Position numbers and translations under genes: made by a program. The notes under the pieces were generated by a model that saw only the letters and a program-made list of their open reading frames with translations, did not search any database and had not been told where the DNA came from. DNA of 64,000 bases from Amoeboaphelidium protococcarum (Eukaryota > Aphelidiomycota > Aphelidea): contig JALECJ010000004.1 of the NCBI GenBank assembly GCA_023515745.1, positions 1,116,001-1,180,000 on the forward strand, read 5' to 3'. Positions 29,324 through 41,662 of this stretch are shown here, in pieces (position 1 is the first letter of the stretch; each line of letters opens with the position of its first letter).

Positions 29324-29971
29324 TCAATTACTAAATGGCTTAGTGTTGTAACAAGTTTTCATCATTTCAGTTAGCAGGTGGGGAACGTCACAGTTGAAAC
29401 ACGCGCCGTTGTTGCGAAGGGAACGATCACTCTCATTGTACACAGAGTTGAGTACGTCTCTCACCACACAAGCCTTCTTTCGCAGCGGATCCACTAATTT
29501 TGAGCATTATCCAGACAGCGAGGCTCTAATCTCTGTACATAGTAGTTTCCTACATCTTGTGTTTTGATCTTTAACTGTGTTACCTGTGCCAGATTCACCA
29601 ATGCCGCCTGTCATTGACACCGCTTACAAGTAGGTGGCATCAAACGCGTGTACCAACTCATGATGAAGCGTGCTCTTTAAATCTTTACGATACTCTGCCT
29701 TGTGTGAAGATGTTCGGTCATAAAGTAGATGCTTATCTTTGTATTGGGAATCCAATCGACTTATGTTATCTGCGCATAGAACCACTCGTCTATTGTGACT
29801 ATCATAATAGCCTTTCGAGCGGAAGTGGTCATCAGAATCTGCGCATTAACGACACGTTACACCGCCCTTCAATCCATGATGATCACTCAGTTTGATCCAC
29901 CTAAGAAATGCTTTGGTGTCTTCCTCTTTGAGTAACTGACTAAGTATTTCAGTACATTCATCCACCTACAT
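29324..29971 (-). CDS. ATP23: ATP23-type mitochondrial intermembrane-space metalloprotease
   Basis: Single exon, 215 aa. The zinc protease motif HELVH (H104, E105, H108) is followed by AFD, then the family's LCTEIRASLSGQCS segment and a CVVRDV...C...C pattern typical of the Cys-rich C-terminal half of Atp23. An N-terminal CRQCADSDD...GYYDSHNRRVVLCADNI block matches the family's C..C and G.Y....V.LC.N arrangement. Atp23 processes the mitochondrial Atp6 precursor in yeast and helps assemble the F1Fo ATP synthase. The start MQVDECTE (ATG TAG) places a reassigned codon at residue 2. Confidence 0.9.
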
Positions 29972-30111
29972 TGTAATTTTTACACGACAGTTTGCAGATG
30001 ATAAGAGAAATTTGATCTTAAAATAATCACTAAAGCATCAAAAACATGCAAGAATAAAATTTTAAACTACGTTAATGTTAGACAGTATAGTAAATGCTTA
30101 TTAGATTAATG

Positions 30112-31173
30112 TCATAGATAAAATCTTTTGCGATCAACATCCATGTCAGGTTTGCGCAAGAACTCATACTCACCATTCTTCAAGTCATAAACTCCCTTCT
30201 GCAGAGCATCCAATCTAAGAGTGAACCGCGGACCAAGTTCTTACAGCCTCACCTTCGCACGGTCCTCTTTTGGTGTAGAATCTTCTTGCTATTAAGAATT
30301 ATCTTATTGAACGCCGCTGCTACTGGACACTGCCTTCTACTCAAATATGTATCTATGTCTTCTGAAAAAGATAAAATCACGCTAGTTATGGAAAGTGGCA
30401 GCCTGTCTTCCCATAAACTACGGGACATGCGGGAACAGCGATGCAAAGAACCTACCAACAAACCTGCCTAGACGCGTATTAAAGTTATTCATAATCAGCT
30501 CTGGCTTGTGGGCAGTGGCGCGACCATGCCCTTATATCTCCTTTGATAATCTCACGTTAGAGAGTCTAAAGTATGCTGAAGGACCATCAGGTAGATGGAT
30601 CAGAATCATGCCGCACATCTTCTTACGATGTCGGTCTTCTTCCACCACAATCAGATTATTATATCCGCGATCTACAGCAGCTTTGCAAATATCATTGATA
30701 GTGTAGAATGCACCAGATTTAGTATGAGACTTGTGTGATGGACGTTTAACAAACTTTGCCTTGGGGAATATCGACGGAAGATCTTTACCGGCAAACGCGT
30801 AAGTTCTCTTGGACGGTCGTGGCGACGTTGTTATCAAGATATTCGGCTCTTGCTGAGTGCGCGGTGAGGACGTGCCAAAGTACGCGGAAAACTCATCCTG
30901 CTCCTCTTCAGCCAATAGCTCTTCATCCGCCTGCTCAAGCATACTCTCATCCTTCCTACGCATAGACTCTATCGTGTTTTGCTTGTGCTAGCTCAGCCTC
31001 TTCACTCTCAGACTATCATCCTCTTATTCTGCCTTTTTGCGACGCTCCTTCATCTTTTTCTTCAATGAGTTCATCACAATCTTATGCTTGGTATACATCT
31101 CTTATCTCTTCATCTTGTTCTTTACATCCGGGATACCCTTTTCTTACTCTTGCTTTAACTGCTCCTTCTCCAT
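30112..31173 (-). CDS. RPF1: RPF1, Brix-domain ribosome biogenesis factor
   Basis: Single exon, 353 aa. A charged, coiled N-terminus leads to a Brix domain: [82 protein letters not shown], and the [23 protein letters not shown] segment. The C-terminus has [18 protein letters not shown]. Rpf1 acts in 27S pre-rRNA processing during 60S maturation. A glutamine cluster near residue 300 is written with TAA/TAG. Confidence 0.95.
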
Positions 31174-31391
31174 TCTATACTACTATACTATATATTTGTT
31201 TAATTGATGAGCTTATACGACCTCTGATTATATTGTAATGAAAACACTGCAAAACGCCGTGAACCTTGACTATTGAAATGAAAAAGTTGAAAACAACAAT
31301 GATCAAAAGACGGCTATTTAACATTTATATTTACAACTTTATCTCATCATTCAAATTAGAAAACTCTTTGTAAGAATCATTAGTAAGATCA

Positions 31392-31916
31392 TCAAATCGC
31401 AAACTTCGATGCCATCTGAGTAGTACCTGGACACGACCACGGTCTTACTTTGGCTTCTTGTTGAACTTCGAATATCGCCTGGTCCAGACTGGAGCGACGC
31501 GACTGCAAAGATTCAAACTGATCTTGAGAGCATCGATCGCCTTGAGGATTGAATTTATTGGCCAACTGGTACTCCCAAGTGTACTCGAACGCTACTGAAT
31601 CTTCGCTGTGGAAGGACTGATAAGATGCCTCACTGTCGTCGCTTTCAACAGAACAGGATCTTGTTCTAATCTGCGCCATAACAATAGGCCAGATGATTTT
31701 CGGTTCAAACGAGGCAACGACTACCTTGTCCTCTGGCGGTGGATGAACAACAATGATCGGGATGTCAGGACGTTTTTTAGAATCAACGACGACGACTTGG
31801 CTCAAAGGAGACAACTCTTCCTGTTGAGCAGCACGGGAGGCCTTCTTGGTGCAGAATACGCGTCTCATAAACTTAACAACCGACTTCAATGGAGATGGCA
31901 ATTTTACGCGGAACAT
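31392..31916 (-). CDS. Unrecognised 174 aa protein
   Basis: Single exon, open from ATG at 31916 to TGA. The start is amphipathic and basic (MFRVKLPSPLKSVVKFMRRVFCTKK), which could serve as a membrane or mitochondrial targeting segment. A hydrophobic beta-like PDIPIIVVHPP stretch and a Ser/Gln/Glu-rich tail with RSSLDQAIFEVQQEA follow. Unusually for this window the frame contains no TAG or TAA codon. The frame also extends upstream to about 31976 without an ATG. I recognise no family. Confidence 0.45.
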   Translation of the reverse strand: MFRVKLPSPLKSVVKFMRRVFCTKKASRAAQQEELSPLSQVVVVDSKKRPDIPIIVVHPPPEDKVVVASFEPKIIWPIVMAQIRTRSCSVESDDSEASYQSFHSEDSVAFEYTWEYQLANKFNPQGDRCSQDQFESLQSRRSSLDQAIFEVQQEAKVRPWSCPGTTQMASKFAI

Positions 31917-32380
31917 TGCACTGGAGTTTAAACTTTTCAATTGATTTTGAATCGATATGTATGTGTGGGAAACCAAACTTAGACTAAATAGAAGTAAAAG
32001 AATATTATGTACCTTCAGCTACTTTGATGCAGCCACACTGGGGTCCTGATAAGCTGAAACCTTGTGATTGCACCATCATTAAAGCTATTTTTCAATCATA
32101 TCTGAAATTCCTTAGTTACCTTTGGCAGCATTTTACACGCTCATTGATAATTTAGCAGAAATAGTGTAAATAGTTTATCATCATAGTTGAATGAAAGCTG
32201 GATAAGTACGTTCCCAATACTAAAGATCAACATTCATACCTTTACAAGCACCTTTGATTCAAAAGCCGTTACAACAACTAACGAGGTCGCTTAGTTAATT
32301 TCTCTCTGCCTATCAGCGCAGAGAATTATATCGCGCGGCGTGAAAGATTCACTTTATAAATCTCAAATCGTAAAAAAGTC
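31917..32380. other. Intergenic region
   Basis: 464 bp between the divergent unknown gene and riboflavin kinase. No gene or repeat recognised; AT-rich, with a short GC-rich patch (ATATCGCGCGGCG) near 32328. Confidence 0.4.
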
Positions 32381-32954
32381 ATGACACAATCCTTATAGTA
32401 GTTCCCGCTGGTAATCAGCGGCCATGTTGTGAAAGGCTTCGGACGGGGAAGTAAAGAGTTGGGCATACCGACGGCTAATTTCCCCGATGACGTTGTGTTA
32501 TCAAAGTGTTCACAACTGGAGAACGGTATTTACTATGGCTGGGCCACTGTTGCCGATGCTATTTCCGATGATAATGGTTAATTATCTGACTCTATTCAAT
32601 AACATAATCATGTCGAAGCTGACACCTTAAGCGATAGAGTATATCCGATGGTCATGTCAGTCGGCTGGAACCCGTACTACAAGAATGAAAAATAATCAGC
32701 GGTATGATGTAATCTTTAAATAATCTATATGTGAATGTGAGATGTGGGGAGTGTAGGAAGTGCATATTATCCATAAGTTTGATAATGATTTCTATGGTCA
32801 GCTGTTGACAGTGGCAGTTCTCGGTTACATTCGACCTGAGCGAGATTTCGAATCGCTGGACGCGCTGATCAAAGAGATTCACTCAGATATTGAGACTGCA
32901 TAGAGACTGCTTAAGAGTTAACAAGATTAAAAGCGTCTTATTTATCGTAATTGA
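32381..32954 (+). CDS. RFK: Riboflavin kinase
   Basis: ATP:riboflavin 5'-phosphotransferase, making FMN. Exons 32381-32701 and 32757-32954 give 172 aa. The signature is clear: [20 protein letters not shown] (nucleotide/Mg site with the PTAN motif), [18 protein letters not shown], then after the intron [25 protein letters not shown] and [17 protein letters not shown] 20-residue Asp/Ser/Gln insert lies between GWATVADA and [10 protein letters not shown]. Last exon ends with TAA codons read as Gln before the TGA. Confidence 0.96.
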
Positions 32955-33052
32955 TTTTAGAATGTAAAATGTATGCATTTACACCATCTTTATTTTCATT
33001 GTCATTATGGTTTGGATTTATGAGGTACTTCTGAAAATGCCAAAACAATCAA

Positions 33053-35449
33053 TCAAAAGAGACTCCACGGTTCACCAAGAGGCATGGCAGTTAGAAGTAC
33101 TTATGGTAGCATGGTAAGTAGTTGCTCTTTCAAGACATCATCATCACATTCCACAATCTCTAGAGACTTTAAATCAATTTTAGCTGTGCCGAATCTAGTC
33201 TAGACTTCTGCAGTTTATTACTCTTGGTCAATTAGAACAGACTCTTCATCTTCCTGCGATTTATTAAAGTGCGCCTTCAAACACTCGTGCACAAACTTAA
33301 TCTTGTCCTATGGAGTTGATAAATACTGATCCGTATTGAGTGGCATTATACAGTCATCTACAGCCTTGTTATGACACTTATCACTACCATTATGATCTGT
33401 ATGATGGTGATGGTGATGATGATCCGATTTTGTCAACTTTACAGAGACTGGGTGACTTTCAATTTTAAAGATAAGAGCCATTACAGCATCAGCCAGTATA
33501 TCATTGAGAAGACTTCCTTCCCATTCCAGCAAAAGTTGACCCTGTGTATGTTATCGCACTTCAACCGCATCCAAGACTCGTAGCGCTTTTGGTTTATTAC
33601 TCTAATCGTGGTCTGAAGGAGAATCTTAGGAACTACCGTCAGCGGAATTACAACGGCCAAACGCAGCTTCCAAGTGATGTTAAAGCAACGAGAATGTTCC
33701 ATTATATGCAATAAACTGCCGTTGCAAGATCATTGTAGACTTCACTTCTGTGAATTCAGCCAAATCTTCACTATCAAGCAAGTGATATTGGAACTGCTTA
33801 TTCACCAAGATACCAGACATTCGCTACCCCTCCTGAGGTGGTTATGCCACAATACTACCAATAGCTTTGGCCATCTTCTCACCTCGAAAGTATAACTCTA
33901 CAGCCTCAGCATTCTTGGGAGACCAAATTTTCATATCTCTCCGTAAAGAAGCACTAGCTTTATTGCCTGAATACTTATCTACAAGAGCATGCTTAAGACG
34001 CATCATTTCGTGCTGTTCACCATGAACCAGCACCAGATTCACAGGTCGCATCTCATCAATAAACTCACTATTCTATGAGTAATCAACGTGAGCACTGAAT
34101 GAAATATATTCAACCTTCAGTCTTAGAGGCTGCCGTTTTCCATCTCTTGTGACCACCTCATCAGGTTGTAGTAGAATAGACTTGGCTAGAGTGCCTTCCA
34201 CCACATAGCCCGGTATAATGACTCCATTCCTCTTATCGCCGCACCATCTGTCAAAGAGCTCCCTTGATAAGCCACTCTGCAACATCGCAGGGGACGCCAT
34301 CATTACACAAGGGCCATTATCATCGAATTAATCGATAGACTTCAAGTTGCTGATATGTCTAAATACAAATGGATTAACTCCAGATGCAAATTGCTACTTG
34401 ATCTTGTTATTCATCATCCCGATGTACGTCTGATACACAGCCATACACTTCTTTGCGAGGGCGGAAGCGTAATAGATTGGTATTGATTGAAGATCTGGTC
34501 GAGACTGCCAGTGCTCATCCAAAATAAGCAGCAATTCCTATGCGCGCCCCAAAGCAAAAGCTGGTATTAAACATCTACCACCACGCTATACAATCTCCTA
34601 CACCAGACCGGTGAATCGCTTCTCTCTGGTGCCACGCGGTTCATTAGTCTACACACCATAAGTGGACTCGCAAATCATGACATCCGGTATTAGATGTGGC
34701 GGTCTCTCTGCGGCCATCAAGTGCCTATCCTCTTCACGCGAGTAATCTCCCGTATAAAATATCTTTGTGCCAGCGATTTCAATGACAAACATTGCAGCAC
34801 CCAGGACATGACCTGCATTGTACGCCGTGAACTTGATATCTTCATACTCTATCGTCTAATGGAAATCTATAGTCTCTATCCTCTCGTAACTCAATGCTAG
34901 ATCTTGCTCATTATACAGCATATCCTCATCATCCTGGTTACTGGTGCTAACACGAACAAAATCAGACAATAACCACTTATAAATGGCCTTTGTGGGATGT
35001 GTCATGTACACTTTTCCTTTAAATTAAGTCTTCTACATAAAGTATGGCAGTGATGCAGCATGATCTAGATGGAAACTACAATAAACAATAAGACCATAAT
35101 AGACATGCTAATAGTAAGTATACTTTTCATATAATAATGGTGATAACTTACTGTGATATTAACAAGAGATCAATAGATGCAGGATCTATTTCATCAAAGA
35201 ACGGCAATGCGCTAATACCGTTATACGCCGGGTGTATTCCACAATCAAGCATAATATTCTTGCCTTTATACTGCAATACTATACAACTTCTTCCCACTTC
35301 TTATCCACCTCCAATAGGCATAATACTCTACACACACGCACATACTTATTTAGTTGATGTACACGCGGTAAAGTTATCAATCAACTTGATAAAATCACAC
35401 ATCATACCAGCATATCTTTTGAGACTGATCCAACAGCAGCTCTCTTCAT
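33053..35449 (-). CDS. CPSF3: CPSF73/Ysh1, pre-mRNA 3' end endonuclease
   Basis: Metallo-beta-lactamase/beta-CASP nuclease that cuts pre-mRNA at the poly(A) site. Exons 35449-35408, 35327-35152 and 35075-33053; 746 aa. Motifs: GGGQEVGRSC, motif 1 DCGIHP, motif 2 HFHLDH (the His codon is split by the second intron), motif 3 [11 protein letters not shown], motif 4 [38 protein letters not shown], and beta-[21 protein letters not shown] with VHGEQHEM. The Q of RAQELL is a TAG codon. The C-terminal domain carries a run of seven His near 33411-33434 that relatives lack. Confidence 0.97.
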
Positions 35450-35513
35450 ATTTAATTTATTATTAAATTTCAGAAAGTGATATTAAAAAGGAATCCAGTT
35501 AATATATAGTAAC

Positions 35514-35534
35514 AATAATAATAATAATAATAAT
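35514..35534 (+). repeat. (AAT)7 microsatellite
   Basis: Seven exact AAT units in the spacer between CPSF73 and the phosphatase gene. Confidence 0.9.
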
Positions 35535-35734
35535 GACAAGTGTTAAAGATGGAACACAACGCAAAGAGAAAAGGAAGGTTTTCGCCGCGCTTAAAGTGCA
35601 TCGTTTGATTAGAAGGATACTATGAACACACACACGATGATGATAGACTTAATACAATGTAGAAACCTGAGATACTTTAGCTGAACAAATAATAATAAAA
35701 TTAGTGTATTCAATATGATAAATAATCATAAAAA

Positions 35735-37930
35735 TCACGCATCGTCATTGTTGAAGAGTTCGTATAGCATACGAATGAGCAGCCATTGACGCACCCGTTC
35801 CACCCGACATCCACGCATAACAACCCGGCTCAGCGTACCTTCACTCAGCGCCAGTGCTTCTTGCTCCATTACTCGCAGAGTCTCTGATCGCTTATGTCTC
35901 CGGCCACGGTCCCAAGAGGCAGTCTTGACTTGTACATATTCCACCTACTAAGATTACTATTACTATTGGGGACTACGCAAATTCTACTAACTTGATTCAG
36001 ACTAGGACTAGCTTTGCGATGTTTGACCGCTGTTGGCATTATTTAAAGAATTAACAAGAGACCTCCTTCTGAGATGTAAAGGTAATAGACCATCATTGGG
36101 GTGCTTCTTATCCACAGGACTAGTGACAGATGATGCAGCCGGAGTGGTGTGTACACTACTATTCAAACTCTTGTTCGGACTCGATGCTGCACTAGAAAGA
36201 CTAACACCACCTCTACTGTACTGGCGAGATATATTCCTGGCCACAGATACAACACGCTCGTCAATCTCCAGAGCCTCCAACTTTTACCAAAATCCATCAT
36301 TCGGTCTAATCCATGGCCTCTATCTAAACACCGTGGCAAAAGCTTCAGCTAAAGTCATGGGACCATTAGGTATAAGACACTACTCAATAGATAGATCGTG
36401 TCGCGACAGTTTGTCTTACAAAATTGACAGTTTCTGATGACAATTGCCAGAATCTGAGCCTCCAACCACTTGAAGTCTAATAAATTACAACGTAGAGGTC
36501 AAATCTAAACAGTTATAGCGCGTCATGAGATACGCCAAGACTACGGTTGCACTTCTAGACACTCCTCCATAACAGTGAACGAGAACCTTCTGCTTCTGTG
36601 ACTATAAAGACGCAATCAGAGCAGACGTGACTTTAAATAGAGATTCTATAGGTGAATGAGAAGCATCTTCAATCTCAAAATGGTGAATATGAAATTGCTA
36701 CTCGGCTTGCTTACTGTTCAGTCTGTATATAGTGTATGGCGGGCATTGTCTTTTGTTGCTGGCAGTTGATCTCTTACCTGAAGTAGAAGATGTTACATTT
36801 GATACTAAAGATCCACCACCACTACCACTACCCCCAGTCTGTGACAGTGGACTGGTTAGTGGAGAGAAGAGTTAAGGCTCAAACAACCAATCAGTACCAT
36901 GACTTTACTCTTCCAATTCCCATAACTCTTTATGATCGTCCAGAGCATTAACAAATGACCCTCTACCACTCTGCTCAGGATCCAAAATCAGAGGATACTC
37001 GCCCAGCGATAGGATGTGGCAAATCCCATTCTATTCCAATTCAGAGAGACGCGTAGACTGAATGCCACCCAGATAGAGAAAATCTGGAATTATAGCACAT
37101 GGAGGATCATCATTAGTGTTTCCATTCAGAGCCACTTGCAATGATATCTGAGACGCTGTAGCATTTCTAGATGGATTAGCAAGCAAACTTGTATTAGCAT
37201 TACCGGTAACGGGCGAGTCACTATCAGTAATATCCAAAGACTCTGCAATCTTGATAATATCAGCGGGTATACTAGAGGTGAACATGAACGGATACTACGA
37301 TTTAAAGGCAGATTTACCTCCACGCAAGTACTTGAACCACCTGGCTTTAAATTTCCCAGTCACGGACGAAGATCCATGCCTTCTACTATCCGAGGTGAGC
37401 TTCTCCACCTGTTTGATCATCTTTACAAATGTTATCGCTGGGCAATTTAATGGCTGAGAAGATTCACTTTAAACAGCGGAAGATCCATTCTAATTATGAA
37501 ACTATTCTACATGACCATTATGATTAGGAGTCGCATCGGAGGATTTAGCAGCACTATCTTGTGTCAAATTGTCGCAAATAACAACGAAAGGACACTGAAG
37601 ATTACTGAGTAGAGATCGCAGTTTCGTGTGACAAGTAATAGAATAGATAGCAGAACCAGGACTAGGCATGTCATACAACTACTGGCCAAGATCGCTGAGC
37701 TGATAAGAACCATAAATACACGCCGTACCAAGAGCATCAACATCCTCACCATTATTATCCACAGATCGCTACAGACTCAGATCGATCAAGAGCACATCCA
37801 AGAATCTATACCGCAACAGATACATCAGATCAGCGGGTGAGAGAGAAGTTTCCTCAACATCTTGCAACTGCTACAACTGAGGTTGCTATTATTGTACATG
37901 AGATGGAGAACCAGCACTTACTCCAACCAT
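35735..37930 (-). CDS. Dual-specificity phosphatase of MAP-kinase-phosphatase layout (rhodanese + DSPc)
   Basis: Single exon, 731 aa. The N-terminal third is rhodanese-like and degenerate (LDVLLIDLSLQ, ACIYGSY, then KYLRGGKSAFKSQYPF, the typical MKP 'GG...F...YP' turn). After a linker, ILPDFLYLGG-type sequence (AIIPDFLYLGGIQST) opens the DSP domain, whose P-loop is VHCYGGVSRSATVVLAYLM with Cys453 and the Arg six residues on. A 60-residue Ser/Gly/Thr insert sits between HILSLGEYPLIL and the P-loop. The C-terminus is Ser-rich with a stretch of glutamines in TAG/TAA, then a basic segment. Likely acts on a MAP kinase; inference from layout. Confidence 0.88.
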
Positions 37931-38348
37931 TTCAGTTATTATTAAGTGCAATTATACGCAAAGAAGTTGTAAATTAGGTACAAAATGATGCGGTTGCGAA
38001 GGAGATGCTTAATTCAACAGCCAAGCAGCCTCGTCCGCGCGGATACAAAAGTAGACGCAAGTCTTGAAGTATGAAAGCAAAAGCGTACAAGAAACTGGCG
38101 AATTGCTAAAAGGAGAGAGAGTCAAGGAGAGAAAGACGGAGAGAGATCACACGACGGGACTGATCAAATCATAACAGGAGTGAGCGATATATCAGAGAAA
38201 CGAGACTAGTCAGCAATCGGACGCCACCCTTTTCTCTTAGATCTATCTTCATCATTAATCATTAAAGAATAAATATTCAACTGAGTTATAAAATACAAAT
38301 TTAATAATTATTGAACATACTGAAATGAATTAAAGCGATCAGTAGCAT
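37931..38348. other. Intergenic region with purine-rich tract
   Basis: 418 bp. A GGAGAGAGAGTCAAGGAGAG-type purine run lies at about 38111-38149 upstream of the phosphatase start. No gene recognised. Confidence 0.4.
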
Positions 38349-39662
38349 TCATGAGTCAGAGAGTTGATCATTGCCAGCAGCAGGTTTCGCCTCCATCTCT
38401 TCATCTTCAGTCTGTTCAAACTCTGACTCGTCCAGCACATCATCAATGGCATCGTCAAAGTCTACAAATTTTTTCATAATTTTAAATGCGTGTACTTATC
38501 CTCGCTTCTTCTTATCTGAGCTGGAGTGAGCCTCATCATCATCATCAGTTTTAAAGTACGCATAAAATTCCATCAGCTCTTCTTCATTATGAATGTAATA
38601 ACCGAGAAGCATTGACGGATCGAGTCGCGATATATCCAGGCTTTTGGGTACGCGTTGACTATAAGTAGCCAAGTCAGTGTCAGTCATTGAGCCATCCTTA
38701 GATAAAGATACAGCATCTTGTACATAATGAGGGTCCAAATATAAAAGATTGTCCCTTGTTTCAAGTCCCACAAAATAGAATGCAGAATTAGGTTTACCTC
38801 TACACCTTACTTTAAATTATGAGACCATGAATAATGAAATGTATGAAATATATTCTTACCCAGCAATACCGACAGACCATCGACAGGTCAGACACAATCT
38901 TATGCTATCATGATAAATCTAGTTGACTTGATCAATGCCCAGTCTAGTAGGAACAAGCACTAGGAGTGAATTGCCATCTTGAATGACCCCTGACATTTAA
39001 TCCAAGTATAGAGTAGAATCTTGAGATATAACAACTCGGAGTTGCCTTTCTTATGAAGCATTATCCTTCTTGTTATCATTGTCAATATCTAGACCTGAAT
39101 TGCAAAGGTGTTTGAGAACATTGGCGATAGTTGATGGTCCATGCCATGTACGCTCAGCTTTGCCATAGTACTATGAAGCGACTGCACACAAGTTTTAAAT
39201 CGAATACTGAGATGATGTAGTGTCCAAGAACATTCTAATAACTTGGAGACGTGCTTCAGATTAATTTCTGTCATTTAGCATTTTGAATCTCATCTATAAA
39301 GCTCTAGCCATAAGCATTTGACCGCAGCGTATCATACATCCCCATCCGGCATCGCTGTCAAACTGTGAACCACCCAACATCTACCGCCGATATGAAATGT
39401 ATATTATATCTTGAAACTTTCCCACTAGCTTCGCTGGCCACCTAGTGTCCTAGTCACTTTCCTCATTGAGAAATAATTCATCAAAAAGCATCAGCTATTT
39501 CACAGAGGAAGATGATGAGGTGTACGTCCAGAACTAGTGGGAGGCCTAGCTTCAGCTGTCTATAGCACCCCGAACAGTCGCTTTAATGTTCTAAGACACA
39601 CCATCCATCCACTAGCGCATAGCTTCTGTTTTATTTTATTATTGCGGAGTTTCTTCAGACAT
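38349..39662 (-). CDS. ATG4: ATG4 cysteine protease (autophagy)
   Basis: Processes and delipidates Atg8/LC3. Peptidase C54 motifs: DAGWGCMIRCGQMLMA (catalytic Cys near residue 91), WHGPSTIANVLKHL, LLVLVPTRLGIDQVN, GGKPNSAFYFVG and the YLDPHYVQ Asp-His pair. The C-terminus is acidic with FKIMKKFVDFDDA, a possible Atg8-binding stretch. A canonical 60 bp intron (38800-38859) splits the GGK codon region. Near the N-terminus an in-frame TGA (39556-39558) interrupts the frame; a 54 bp intron at 39546-39599 with a non-standard GTGTCT donor would restore it. Alternatively translation starts downstream of it, at the ATG of MLFDELFL. Confidence 0.88.
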
Positions 39663-39947
39663 ATTCAATTTTGATTTCTATCTAATTCAAAGTATTCTTA
39701 GTATATTCTATATACGCTGTGTAGCGTAACTGTCAAACGTTGAATGAGATGAGATGAAAAACTTGGCGCGTTCAACTGAAAGGTCGCTGCTTAAAACACT
39801 TTAATGCTTCAATAGAGTAAAATCAAAAGCATATTGTGCCTAAATAAAAACCAAAAAAACAATGCAAGAATATCAATAGAATCTAGATTTGGATAAATTC
39901 TACTCTATTAATCCCGTTATTCTCGCTCAACATTAACATCATCATTG

Positions 39948-41662
39948 TCAAAACTGGTTCATCGGTGGTCGCGCCAACATGGTGACGCCTGGTCGCGCAA
40001 TCATACCAGGACCCATCATAACTCCAGTCTAACCAGGTGGCATCATCATTTGTCCGGTCATCATTTGCTATTACTATTGCTGCTGCATCATTTACTACTA
40101 CTGCATGCCATTATTAGGCATCATTCCCGGTGCGGGATTGTAAAAGGTCGAATCCTAGTTGGCATCTCCAACGATAGTCTTGTCAGACATCTTGGTTCCT
40201 CTAGCGCCAGCACCGACCAAAGTAGCATCACTTGAACCTCCACTATTAGCCCCACCGCCGATCAAAGTCTCTTCTCCTTACTACGACTTCATTCCACCAC
40301 CCATACCGCCAATCATACCGTCAGGCTATTCGACCATTCTAGATTTAAGATCGATTCTGACACTGATGCACCTAGCATTATCCTCAGTGGCACCCTTATA
40401 ATCTACACCAAACTATATCACATCACCAGGCTTCAATCTATACGGTTTACTCTCTTTACCCGGTTCACTCAGACGCATAGCATTCAAGAATGTACCAGAC
40501 TATGATCGCGTATCTCTAATGTAAACCTCGCCATTAACGCTCCAAATCTCGGCATGATTTCGACTGATCACCTTACTCTTGAACGTGATCATCTCATCAG
40601 ACTGCGGCGCACTACCCACAAATCTACCAATTTTCAAAATAGATACCACTGGCTTCTCGATAGGCGAAAATTTCTTGTTATCAGGAGTCATGATTATAAA
40701 AGTGACTGGCTGATTAGATGGCACCTTCTTATTTCCACCGCCTCCGCCACCGGCAACAAGCGTCGAGTTGGTATCACCCTGACCGGCAACCAGTGTGGTG
40801 TTGTTAGCAGATTATCCATCAGTAAAAGTGCTTTGAGTAGATCTAGCAGATGACACTTGAGGCTGTGGCATTCTGGCCTACTATTGCATATTCTATTACA
40901 TGGGATTCATAGCCTAATTCATCATTGCCGGAGCCTATCTAGTCTGTGATTGTGCTTACTGTTGCTATTACTACTACTGCATCATTTACTGCTGCTATTG
41001 TAGTTGCTGCTACTACATCGCAGCCGGATCTTGTTGCATCATCTGACCCATCTGATTACGACCAGGGAGCACAGCTAGAGTTGGTCCATTGTATGAGAAT
41101 TGATCAGTCGGTGCCTTTTAAACGTTTGTGCCTTGACTGTTGCCTCCATAGGATTGAGCCGCCACAGGCTGAGAGGGAGCTTTCGCCTGAAACAGAGCAT
41201 TGATCCAATCATCCACCACCGCAGCATTAGTGCCGACGAAGATCAATTCTCGCACATTCGGGATTGTTATTTTAAAGCCAGGATCTTTCGGACTTTCCTC
41301 AGGTGTCAGTCTGGAGATAACGCAGACGGTCAGATCGAGTGATCTTCTTGGAGATTGATCCTACACAAAGAGATAACGTGAACCGAATGATTGATGACAA
41401 ATTGAAACATAACTAGAATATCAATATACAAATTACTTTTGGAGTATGATAATAATGAAGCACTCTTCCCACCTTGTCCAGTATCAAGTATCGTAGACCC
41501 CATTTGGTAAATCCACCATTACATTTCTTCTTCATTGCTCCAAGTTTGATATTAGGTCCATTCTACACACAATATAATACATTGTTGGTGATGATGATCA
41601 AATCCTAACTGATCAGCAATTGAGCTTACGCTAAAAGTTGTCGCTGCTGGGCCAGGTGCCAT
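39948..41662 (-). CDS. PH-domain plus FHA-domain protein with polyglutamine linker
   Basis: Exons 41662-41630, 41562-41437 and 41360-39948; 523 aa. Residues ~15-115 read as a PH domain (IKLGAMKKKCNGGFTKWGLRYLIL, VLHYYHTP, and the closing VVDDWINALF with its conserved Trp). A linker rich in Gln and Met follows, with long Q runs written in CAG, CAA, TAG and TAA. The FHA domain is at ~285-365: GRFVG, SRNHAEIW, RDTRSQSGTFLN, with LKPGDVIQFG. The C-terminus repeats 'TLVAG/TLIGG/TIVG' phospho-Thr-like motifs and ends in a second Met/Gln-rich tail. Expected to bind phosphothreonine partners and phosphoinositide or protein through PH. No named family recognised for this combination. Confidence 0.85.
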
